Origin: Symbiodinium natans
Lineage: Eukaryota > Sar > Dinophyceae > Suessiales > Symbiodiniaceae
NCBI GenBank assembly: GCA_905221605.1
Contig: CAJNDS010002443.1
Location: 321,001 to 385,000 of the forward strand
Direction: 5' to 3'
DNA: 64,000 nt
The notes below the pieces were generated by a model. The model did no database searches, was not told the origin of the DNA, and saw only the letters and a program-made list of their open reading frames with translations. Below are positions 23,584 through 33,729 of this stretch, piece by piece. Positions within the stretch are counted from its first letter, which is position 1. Each line of letters begins with the position of its first letter. The translations under genes were made by a program, and so were the position numbers.

Positions 23584-24940
23584 ATGGCCCGTGCTCGCCA
23601 AAATCCAAGATCTGCTGCTGCAGTGCTCTTGCACTACCACCCAAGCGTATCTTCCTGGAGAGCCTTGTCAGACATAGCAGAAAATGTGCGCAGAGGTGGA
23701 AGCTCCTTGATCATTGCTGTTGCCCTGGCCTGCGCTTTGCTGGCCATCTCCTGAGCTGCCCGTAGGATTTGCACTTCTGCTGAAGCAGGTTTTCAACAAG
23801 GGGGGGCTTTCAGAGTTGAGCCCAGTGATTTCTGCACCTGCTTTAAAAAGGTTGATACCGTGGCAGCCCAGGCCTCTCGCGCGTTCGTCTCCGCGCCTTC
23901 AACTGCTTCCCGACCTTCGTCTGTTTTCAGTAACTAGCAGCTGCAGCATTACACAGGCGTGCGACTGAAGGCTTGTCAGATGTTGTTCCTGTAAAAAAAG
24001 ACCATCTACTACATTAAGTTGCTGTATCCCAGGACTGCCAGAGGTCGATGTGGGTACCCCAGAAGAGGGGCGAACCAAGTTCATGCAACGAACCTACCCA
24101 CGCGTACGATCACTTGCTCGGAGCCGCTCGGCTGCTGCATGCGAGCAGCCGGACAAGCACCGCAGAGTCCCTTGATCAGGCTCGGGTGCTTGGCGCCACC
24201 TTCGCCGGCCTCGCTCCACTAGCGGCCAGCAGCTCAATCGAAAAGGGTGATCTGGCTGACGTTGCAGCTCCGAGCCACGCGCAGCCGCTCGGGATTTGGC
24301 AAGGCCGCGCATGACTTGTAGTACTCTTGTAGTGATGAGAATCCACAGCAACCACAGCAACTTTACATCGGTTGCGGATAGTTTTGGCTGAGCAATGGCT
24401 GCGTCGTAAAACAGGTCGCAGTTAGCTCCTGCTGACGGACTCCGACAGTTTCCGGTCGCACGTGGTCGACAGACCACAACCGCATGTGGCTCTGAGGTTG
24501 AACAGCCAGCCAATGCCTATGACAGCGTGGTTGCCATGCTCCAGAGCTGGCTCGTAGGTGCGGGGACCTTGCAGAGGTGAGCATGGCTTGCAGCACCCCG
24601 CATGATCCCGCATGATGGAGGTGGCATCTCCCTGGTTCTGATTTATGGCGCAGCCCTGGTCGCTGCCGTCGCAAACCCATTGACGAAGAGGCACCTCGCA
24701 AACTCACGTCCTGATATGGTTGGCTCAGCGGCCGCGCATGATAGGATGTGGGCATGTGCAGAGCATTGTGGGGCAGTGGGAAGCACGAGGAAGCACAGTA
24801 GGTTCACGCCGCTGCCTGTTTAAGCTATGGGCAGGCGGCTGGAGGTCCGCGCCGAGGCGCGCGCCTTGTCGGACGCGAGACTCGCAAGCTCATGCAAGTC
24901 TCACCAACTCCCATTGCTGAAGGTGGAGGCCATGAAGTGA
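23584..24940 (+). CDS. PsbX-like single-pass membrane protein, copy 2a
   Basis: Near-identical to copy 1a. Leader exon from ATG 23584 (two residue changes: Gln to Lys just upstream of this ATG, Lys to Asn before RRGGSS). Exon 2 is 24180-24224, exon 3 24497-24557, exon 4 24621-24690, exon 5 24835-24856, exon 6 24923-24940. Exons 3-6 encode the same peptide as in 1a, so the changes fall in the leader and introns. GC donors at 24691 and 24857 are kept, and a GT donor follows exon 3 at 24558. The pattern of change suggests both copies are functional. Confidence 0.6.
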
Positions 24941-24984
24941 AGAAGGCCGCTGGTCAGCAGCAACCCTTGATGTTGGCTAGCCTC

Positions 24985-25195
24985 GTGTAGCTTCGCATGG
25001 CTTCGCATGGCTTCGCATCGCTTCGCATCGCTTCGCATCGCTTCGCATGGCTTCGCATCGCTTCGCATCGCTTCGCATCGCTTCGCATCGCTTCGCATCG
25101 CTTCGCATCGCTTCGCATCGCTTCGCATCGCTTCGCATAGCTTCGCATGGCTTCGTGTTTCGCATGGCTTCGTGTAGCTTCGCATGGCTTCGCCC
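24985..25195 (+). repeat. Decamer minisatellite, unit 2
   Basis: Same GCTTCGCAT(G/C/A) decamer as at 20029-20219, with two more units and a different order of the tenth-base variants (more GCTTCGCATC). The flanks are otherwise collinear. Confidence 0.92.
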
Positions 25196-25788
25196 TGAAG
25201 CAGGACTCACAGGGTTTTTGTGGATGCCGGCATCTGAGTGTCTACGACGTTTAGGACTGCAGCTTCGGGACTCCTCTTTATACGATTTGTATACATCCTT
25301 GAGTTCTGCCAAGTCCTCGCGTCGAGATCGTCGAGATCGTCGAGGCAGCCACCCTGCCGGCCTCTGAAACTCATTGGCGCGGGCGGAGGCGGAGGAAAAA
25401 ATTGTGACACTGCTGGCAGGGGCTGGGGCATGGGGCTGGGGGTGGCGGCGCGTGGCGGCGCGTGGCGGCGCGTGGCGGCGCGATCTGCAACGTAAGCAGT
25501 TGTTTTGTCATTCCCTGCTTTTTGCAAGACACCCGCCTGCCGTCTCGGCCCAAGCGCCCAAAGCTGTCGCTGTCCCTGCCACGCCCTTTCCTCGGAGCCC
25601 GCAGCTGAGTGCAATGAATGAAAGAACTGCAGGTGGTTCAATTTCCTGTGTGAAGATTCCCGAATGGCAAGGAATCACAACCAACATGGCAAGGAGCCAG
25701 GCCCCTACAAAAGTCCTGCGCATGCCAGGCATGCCAGGCAGCCGCAGATTCCCAGCAGACTGCTCGAGAATGCTCGAGGATGTTTCAG

Positions 25789-27151
25789 ATGACCCCAGCG
25801 TTCTTCGTTTGCACACCCGGGCAAGGCACGCCACTCATCCTGCTGGCCCTCGGCGCATTGCTCGCAGCCCGCTTCCCAGCAGAGGACTGGCGAGCCCAGT
25901 ATGATGAAGATCCGGCCTGCAAGTAGTGCTAGATGTGCTAGATGTGCTAGATGTGCTAGATGTGCTAGATGTGCTAGATACTCGTCGAAGCACGTGTAAG
26001 GTGCCCACCGGACATGAAGTGTCATGTAGTGGCAGTGGAGATTGAGCAGACAGAGGGAGAGGTGCGCCTTCCGAGGCTCCTTGGGCGTTCGTGTCCGCGC
26101 CGGCTGCAAGACGGGATGATGTGATAAGCGCAGTGTCGAAACAAACCGTCCCTGTAAGACTAGTTTCTGGGAGCTCGCTTATCCAGAGTCGTTCAGGAGC
26201 CGCGCCAGTTGAGGTTGATGTCGCCAGCTCAGTACATCTTTGAGTGCTCAGATACTAGTCTGATGGCATCACTGCTCAAGCTTCTGGAAGCCATTTGAAG
26301 CGATGGAGCTCCGGCTGACCTGAGCAAAGACCTTGAAATGCAGCCGTTGACTCCTTTTCAATCGCTCTCAGAGCAGAAAGCCTCTCCATTTGGAGGATTC
26401 GCCAGGCTTCGCGTCACTACTGCCTGCTCTTACTATGCACTACGCCGCTACTCTCCTTGCCTCTCCCGGACTTGAAACGAACATGGGCGACCCAGCCAGT
26501 AACGCAACTTTCGGCGAGCATGGGCAGGGGTGTAGTTTCTTTGGGGACAAGCTTGCTGAAATCATCACAATGCACTTCCGAATGCATACGGGCCGTGCTT
26601 GAGGGCCGTGTTCTTGCGGCCACCTTCGCCGGCCTGGCCCCGCTGGCCGCCTGGGCCCCACAAGCTCCGACGTTCGCTTCAGACATCTTCAGGTCGGCCC
26701 ATGTCCGCCCTTGTCTGCCCATGTCGGTCCTGAGTGCCGAGGTCGAGCAGCCTGCCAGCGCCTACGACAGCGTGGTGGCCATGCTCCAGAGCTGGCTCGT
26801 AGGCTTCCGCTACTGCGGTCGATGATTCGAGGCACCTGATGGCACCGCCCAAAGCGTCTCTGCGTTCACCTCCAGGCGGCATTTCCCTGGTTTTGATCTA
26901 CGGAGCCGCCTTGGTCGCGGCTGTGGCAAACCCCCTGACAAAGAGGCCACACGTGGCGAAGCAATTTGGGGGGTTAGTCGGTGGGTTTTTTGTCGCCCCC
27001 TGTGATTGTGTGGTTGCATGCAGGCGCTTGGAGGTGAGGGACCAGGCGCATTCGGCCGATTCAGTTTGGTCTTGCCATTGGCGTCCGCAGGGGATTGCCA
27101 GTCTTGTCATGTCATGCCGCAAGTGTCAAGGTGGACGCCATGCGAAAGTGA
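25789..27151 (+). CDS. PsbX-like single-pass membrane protein, copy 2b
   Basis: Practically identical to copy 1b. Leader frame 25789-25926; exon 2 ends at 26648; exon 3 26742-26802; exon 4 26876-26945; exon 5 27024-27045; exon 6 27131-27151. All exons and donors (GC at 26803, 26946, 27046) match 1b base for base as far as read; the one change seen is in the last intron (27052 versus 22076). The product should therefore be the same as that of 1b. Confidence 0.62.
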
Positions 27152-27964
27152 GCTTGCAGGCTCGCGGTGCATGAGCTTTGGGGTGTTGCTAGCAGCAGGG
27201 TTCTCGGACACGCGTCTAAAGTTTTGTCATGTTTTGTCGAACACCTGGAAGTCGTCCAAGTTCAATCGGCAGTCAGATAGCAGTCAGAGCATGTTGACAA
27301 TCGTTGGAGCTGTCGCTCATGTATGCCACTGGCTTACAGAGCCATTGGGATTCTTGCTTTGTCGGACTGTCATTGGCGAGTTTCTGCGAGCAAGCCCGTG
27401 GAGGCTTTGCGGCACTTCGTGGCGGCCGTTTTTGTGCAGCTTCTCTGAACTCCTTTTCCGCTTGGCGCGCTCCAGCTCTGCAAGACTTCTGCAAGCTTGT
27501 GCAAACCTGAGGCAAGCGGCCCGGCCGCCCTTCCAAGGAGGCGTCCGTCGGGCAGAAAAGCTGAACGATGTCTGCATCGGCATCTTGCCTGCTGAGCATC
27601 CACTCAAGGTCAAAGGTCAGATAGCCTGCTCACGACGAACGAGATTCGCACCGTGACTCATGGCTCCGCAGCCATCTCTTGGCTCACACCGCATCCCTTC
27701 TCCGAGGCAGAACTTGTCGACATCTCAGTGCTCAGGTCAACTGCGTAATGCTCCGTGGAGGGCCTTTCTGTAGCCCAACAATGCAAACTTTTTCCGGACA
27801 TGCTTTCCAGACGAGCGCGCCAGATGTTCTGAAGTCAATCCTGTGAGTCGCGCTCCTGGCTCAGATCCTGCGGCGCACCAATGGCTCGGGTCCGCCTGTG
27901 CCCAAGAGTCCCTGAGTCCGAGGTCGGGTCGTGGGAGCTTAGGATCAGAGCTAGGTGCAGCTAG

Positions 27965-29630
27965 GTGCTGCTACTGCAGAGACGAGTGCGCAAACGAGCC
28001 GCCAGTGTTCTTGCAACTGTGCAACAGAGGGGGCGAGAGGAACTCTCAGGTGCAAGCCCACTGCTCGTTGCAGCGGCCCTCGGCTGCGCCCTGCTGGCTC
28101 GACCCTATGATGCTCTTGACATTAACTTGACATGCTCTTGCAGCATGAGTTTATATCTACCCGTATGGCAGTTTGTGGATAAGATTGCCCCCAGGCAGCT
28201 TGAACAGAGTGAAATGTGAAATCCTGTGGGAGATTGGGAGGGGGAATCACAAAGCCGTGAGCCAGATGTTGTGCCGCTGGCCGTTAATGAAAGGGCCTCC
28301 ATCTGCAAAGTCACGCCGTTGCGGAGGTCTCGCGAGCCTTCGTCTGCGGGCCTTCTTCAAGACCGACCATATAGTGGGGTGCAGTGGTGTTCCCAGGGTA
28401 GCCTTCAGGAGCTACTCAAGAATACTTGCTAAGAAATAGCGGCTGCGCTGTGGAAGCCTACCCTTCAGAATGTGGGTTATACAAGTTCTAAAACTTCCTT
28501 CTGCAGAGATCAGCACCCACACGGACGGCACCTCCCAGAAAGGGATAGAAAGGGTAGCTGGCTTGAGCCGGTTCATGACGTTCGCCTTTCACCCCGTGTT
28601 CCACATTGCTTGGTTTAGGTTACTGCATTGAAAGGGTTGTTCTCGGACAGTAGAATAGGAAAATTGCCTTCAAGCGGTGTTGAGCCAAGTGGCGCCGGTG
28701 GTGGGGCCATCTTTGCTCGAGCCTTCTTTAAGTATGGTGCAAGCCTGTAAAAACCTTTGCAGCTCCTTGAATCGAACCCGAAGCCAAATACACTTGAGCC
28801 CTCTACGTCTCCCGCAAGATCTGTGGCCTCCCGGTTGCATGTCAGGAGCTGCGCCCCAGGTGGATGCGTGGGCCCCAGTGGTCTGTGCAGCTCTTCAGAT
28901 CTGTTTTACCCGAAGTGGGGTGGTTGTTTGTTCCATTTTTGTTCCAAAGTCCCAAAGAAGAGGCACCGGCTTCAAAAATTCTCCGATTTCTGGGGGTGGA
29001 GGCTCGCGTCTTGGGTGCCACCTTCGCTGGGCTGGCTCCTCTGGCAGCCACGGACCCTGCTGGGCATTGAAAGGACCCCTCTTAAAAGCCTTGTGGGTTT
29101 AAAGCCAGGGCAGCTCGCATTGAGGTTGAGCAGCCTGCAAACGCCTACGACAGTGTGGTTGCCATGCTCCAGAGCTGGCTGGTAGGTGCGGCAGCTTGGA
29201 TGGCCTCCATTCGGTTCTGTGAAATGATCTCCGTGCAGGCGGAATTTCCCTTGTTCTGATCTATGGAGCAGCCTTGGTGGCAGCTGTTGCAAACCCATTG
29301 ACGAAGAGGCAGGAATAGGTTCTCAGTCAGGGTTTGATAGGGTTCGCATTGCGCCCGGCGACGTTAATGTTTTCGCGCTTCGACTTTAAAAACATGTAGC
29401 AATGTAGGCTTCAGTTACACAAGGGGGGGTCCTGTAAGGTTGTGTGGCTTTGAATGATGCAGGCGCCTCGAGGTCAGGGACCAGGCCGACACTACATCAC
29501 AAGCGCTTCTGTTCGCTTGCGGTTCGCCCTCGCGGTTCGCCTTGCGGTTCGCTCTTGCGGCTCGCTTGACGGCCGCTCCTCATCTCCCATCAGCCCAGAC
29601 TGGGAGCAGGTGGATGCCATGCGCAAGTGA
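27965..29630 (+). CDS. PsbX-like single-pass membrane protein, copy 3
   Basis: The leader frame from 27965 has an arginine-rich start and the hydrophobic run SPLLVAAALGCALLA near 28050-28095. Exon 2 ends at 29046 (ARVLGATFAGLAPLA). Exon 3 is 29125-29185 (VEQPANAYDSVVAMLQSWLV), exon 4 29239-29308 (GGISLVLIYGAALVAAVAN), exon 5 29463-29484 (RLEVRDQ), exon 6 29610-29630 (VDAMRK and stop). The mature part equals that of the tandem copies although introns and silent sites differ widely, so the protein is under purifying selection. GC donors at 29309 and 29485 are kept, with GT after exon 3 (29186). About 900 bp separate the leader exon and exon 2, more than in the other copies. Confidence 0.6.
29515..29585 (+). 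repeat. Degenerate GCGGTTCGC repeat in last intron of copy 3
   Basis: Five or six imperfect copies of TTGCGGTTCGCC(C/T)T follow one another inside the intron between exons 5 and 6. Confidence 0.6.
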
Positions 29631-30632
29631 GCAGTGAGAGCACAACCCTCAGACCTCGATGAGTCGATGAGCTTGCATGGCTTGCATGGCTTCAGGCCTC
29701 ATGTGACACCTCATGACCTTGAGGCTCAAGGCATCACTGCGCGCTGCGCTTTTTAGCGACTTGGCTTTCAATGCCGCCGGGGCTCTTGCTGTGTCTATCC
29801 ACGCTTAGCCTTGTGGCGTGGGATGAACCTCATCGGCTCGCGGACCAGTGTGGTCAATGTGCGAAGAATCAATAATGATTGAACCATGCGGACTCCAAGC
29901 TCCTCTTTCTCCCAGTTTTTTCTGCCCAGGACGGCCCTGGAGCGAGGGCAGAAAAAAGTCGGGGCCGTTTGCAGACATGCTGCAATGTTGACAATGTTGG
30001 TACGGCAAGGAAGGCTTGCGACGTGTGAACTCCTGTGAACCTGGTATTCTCAAGCTATTTTTGTGCATGTTGACAAGTCATGACATGAACCGAAAATCGA
30101 AAGCTTACAGTCTATTGCCAAAGTTGTGGAAAACCGAGTAAGACCAAAGACCCACCTCATGTGCACTTCACAGAAGATTGGACGAACGCCTTGCCCACAC
30201 GGTGTGCACCATGAACTTCCCAGTGCCGTGGAGGGCTCTTTTACCGGCTTTGGCCCTGGACATGAGAGGTGATGAGAGGCGATAACAGAGGTGAAGTGCT
30301 TTGAGAAGCGAGTATGTCACCAATCTTGCTTTGGCCTCGCTTTGCTGAGCGAGGCTGATGCTGTGCCCACCTTCTCCGGCCAAGATGGACTTCGGGAGAT
30401 TTGTGATGCTACAGGTGCAGGCAGGTAACCCCGAGAGTCCATTTCTGACAGCCTCTTGACGCTTCTTGGGCTTGCCCTCGCAGGTTGTGAGCTCTCAGGT
30501 GACGGGGACACGCCAGCGTCGCAGCTCTGCTGCAGGGGGTAGACACGGCGAGCAAGCGCCACAACATTATTAGTACAACCCAGGTCACAGTCGAACGCTG
30601 CATGTTTCTTTGAATCTCTTTGAATCTTCCGA

Positions 30633-32085
30633 GGCTGTCCGACAAGATCCTCACCATCAGTGGCAATGTGGAGCAGAAGGAGGCCGCTTCCGATCAGGTC
30701 TCCCCAGTTGGCTCTTCGCCTGTCCTGATCCAACACAGCTGCAACGACTCAGCTGCAGAAGCAATCAGCGACAGTACTTCGTGTCACTCGACTTCTGGGT
30801 GTGTCTGTGCTGGCTGAAAGCTGTGCTTCCTCCGGGCTCAGTGGGAGGCGGCCTGCCGGAGGATCGTCGACAAGCTGCGGGTGCTGCAGGAGGTGATCGA
30901 CCAGGAGCAGAAACGGGTACATTCTTGGGACATCAGATGGGGAGGAGGGCCCCCTTCAAAGCCTTCTCTCATAAAACGCCCACTTTTTTTCATAAGGGTG
31001 TGGCTCTCTCTCACGGTTCTGTGACAGAGCTTGTGCGGCACGCAGAGGAGCCGGGAGTCTTCGTCATCATCGTCCGGGCCTCGGTGTGCTTTGGTGCCTG
31101 CTTCAGTCCCGCTCGAGCTTCTCTGCTTCATCTCAGGTGCCCTCCAGTGCCGCCCCCGCCGTGATCGGAAGCAAGGGTGCTCAGATCAAGGAGGCAGGCA
31201 ACGACGGTCCACAATGCGATATCATCCGATATAATGGCGTTTTTTGCAGTTTTTCTGGAGTGTGTTGCTGCATTTTACGAGTCTCTTCTAGAGACCATGG
31301 CGGAGGTCATCGAGCTCAGCGGTGCAGAGGTCAGTGTGGCCAAGGAGAGCATCATAGGTGCGACAAAGTACTCGGCATGTTGCGGTCAGCATTCGGACGA
31401 AGTCCAGAGACGCTTGCAGACATGCCACAGGCATGAATGACCAACCAATTGGGGTTACCGGCACGGGTGGCGCAGGGCCCAGAGTTTTTTAGAGGATTTC
31501 GCAAGACTTTAGGCTCAATCCGGTCTGATCTGGTATGCTCACTGGTGCTGTTTTGAAAACCGAGCTTCGCGAGGTCAAGTGGTTTCTGCCGTCAGCAAGA
31601 TCAATGCCATCCTTCAGGACTTGGCATCGACCCCAGTGGGCCTGGAGACATATATGTGAGGACCAACATATGAGGACCAAAATACGAGGGGGCAAACCCT
31701 TCGGTCTTCTTTCTGAGTTTTTTGGCTTCCTCCTTGTTTCATCATATCAACAGAGATCAGCCGTCCTTCTGGATTGAGACGAGAGACGAAAGAGCCAGAG
31801 CCTTTGCAGAGGCCGATCGAGGCAGGCTTCAGCCCACGGACTTCCGGTACCGCCCGGGAGCGCAGAGACCAGAGGACTCCCTTCTGCTTGGCACAAAACA
31901 AAAAGACAGGAGAACCCTTGTAGGAGTCCTGAGCATGCCGGAGCTGTGCTCTTTCTCTTTTCTCTTTTCTCTTTTATCTTTTCTCTTTTCTCCTTTCTCC
32001 TTTCTCCTTTCTCTTTTCTCTTTTCTCTTTCTCTTTCTCTTTTCTCTCTCTTTTTCTCTCTCGCTCTCTCTCTCTCTTTTTTTGT

Positions 32086-32119
<34 letters not shown>

Positions 32120-33722
32120 ACCCACCCAGAATCTCCGAGAGGACTCTGGCGGCGCCTCTTTCGGAGCCCCAGGCCGCGCGGCACAGCCGACGGGAGGCGA
32201 GAGGCATGCGCGAGTCTCTCTCTTTTGATGTTTGAAGCCCGTGCATTTTTTTTTTGCAGGGCCCAGTGTTTCGTTTCAGGGGATGGTGTCAGGGATCGTC
32301 TCAGGCAATCCTCGCACGAACGCCAAGTTCGTGGTGGCAACCCAGGCTCCGCTGAGCGCTGTGCTGTCTCACACGAAGACTTGAAGACACGTTTGAGGAG
32401 AGATGGTGTTGGGACCTGTTGGGGCTGTCTCGCGCAGGTCGCCGGCTGGATCATTGGAAAGCAGGGCCGTCACATCCGGGAGCTTCAGGTGCCGTTCGCT
32501 TGGCCACACATTGCCATCTCCGTACCGAGTCGTATTGCAACTGCAAGGAAAACAGTGGGGCTCACATTCAAGTGCTCAAGGAGGGTGAGGCCGGGGGTGG
32601 ACGGCGAATGGCGGGGCAGATGAGGTGACTTGATTCAACGATGGCGTGTGATGGCGACACGCAGTTGATCACAGTTGGGTCATGTCAACACTGTCCGTGC
32701 TGCTGTTGGAGGTTCCGCCTGGCGTTCCGGTAACAGACCGCATCGTCGAAATTGGGGGCCGGTTCGAGTCCAAGGCGGAAGGCCCGGCGTAGTCGAGTCT
32801 TTTTGCTGCCAAAGGTGCCATGGCCATAGCAGGTCAAAGTGGGAATGACAATAATGACAGAGTACAGCATTGCAGGCATCCAAATCATTCTCATAGCTGT
32901 TGACAACATGCCGGCGCTGTCTGTCCGGCCCTTAGCATTCGGGAGGCGTGGCGCAGCTCGCAGCTCACGCGGCCAGCTGTAGCCGAGGCTCCACGGGAGA
33001 CGCTGATGCTCATCCCCAGACAGCTGACAACAGACTCCGAGATCAAGGAGATGGCCTTGACACATCTTGCCACCATGAGGGAAGGCTGTCCAGTGGCAGT
33101 AGTAGGTCAAGGGACATGCAGGGCTTAGCGCCTGTACACATCTACACATCACGGACCTGCACGGTGCAAGGCCAACAGAAGGATGCAGGCCCACTTGAAC
33201 CCCCATTTGCCAGGATGTGCGCCAGATGTCAGGCTGCGAGATCGAGGTTCGCGACCTGCCTTCGCACGATGAGGCGATGCCTCTTGAACCCGTCGTCGAT
33301 CTGATTCTTCAAGTTGTTCAAGCATCTCGGTTGCTGTAAGAAGATAGCGACCAGATAGTGGGGCCAGCGGCAGGGATTGTGCACGCTGCTCGGGAACATC
33401 GAGTCTCGCGTGAAGGCCGTCCTGTGACTTCGCCTGCGAGTATTGTGCACCTTTATGCCTGAGTTTGTATTACTTTGTATGTTGGTGCGACCTTCCAACG
33501 CAGGCCGCGCAGCAGTTCCTGAAACGCCTGGAAGAGGCCTGCCTCTCAGGATGACGAGGGGTGCCTCGAGCAAAAGCCACAGCATCTAGGAGGAAAACGA
33601 AGGAATTTGGAAGAGAGGAAAATATGCTGCAGAGAGCTCTGCTACATTCCGAATCTGCTCTCCTCTTCGAGGTCATGGCCGATGGCAGCGTGTCGCTGCC
33701 TGCCCCATCCTATGGAGCCAGG
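30633..33722 (+). CDS. KH-domain RNA-binding protein (multi-exon)
   Basis: Exon-like pieces in order: 30633-30697 (SDKILTISGNVEQKEAASD); 30842-30917 (WEAACRRIVDKLRVLQEVID); 31137-31191 with the GxxG loop (AVIGSKGAQIKE); about 31295-31357 (MAEVIELSGAEVSVAKESI); about 31575-31658 (VVSAVSKINAILQDLAS); 32438-32488 with a second GxxG loop (VAGWIIGKQGRHIRELQ); 32556-32585, a 30-nt microexon (GAHIQVLKE); about 32693-32760 (VLLLEVPPGVPVTDRIVEI); about 33001-33107 (PRQLTTDSEIKEMAL); about 33233-33335 (CEIEVRDLPSHDEAMPLEP); 33504-33549 (AAQQFLKRLEEACLSG); about 33672-33722 (VMADGSVSLPAPSYGA). This gives two clear KH cores (GSKG, GKQG) plus strand/helix parts of others, as in poly(rC)-binding or vigilin-like proteins that bind single-stranded RNA. 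The first GxxG loop upstream of 30633 was not found. The C-terminus may continue into the modules at 36-40 kb. Confidence 0.75.
31948..32118 (+). repeat. 170-bp pyrimidine tract in KH-gene intron
   Basis: Nearly pure pyrimidine: first TTTTCTC-type units, then TTTCTCC, ending in an uninterrupted (CT)n run. It lies between KH exons at about 31.66 and 32.44 kb. Long Ser/Leu/Phe-rich (+) and Lys/Arg/Glu-rich (-) frames across it are repeat artefacts. Confidence 0.9.
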
Positions 33723-33729
33723 CGAATGC

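Larger units (their letters stand above)
23328..28100 (+). repeat. Tandem segmental duplication, unit 2
   Basis: Second copy of unit 1, containing PsbX-like copies 2a and 2b. Differences include a 16-bp shortening at 24416 relative to 19443, two extra A in a run near 23997, and 20 extra bp (two decamers) in the minisatellite. Similarity continues in weaker form from about 27.34 kb to 28.1 kb, where it runs into the leader exon of the third gene. Confidence 0.9.

Noticed and set aside
31747-32454. 235-codon minus-strand frame rich in Lys, Arg and Glu
   Set aside because: Most of it is the complement of the pyrimidine tract in the KH intron.
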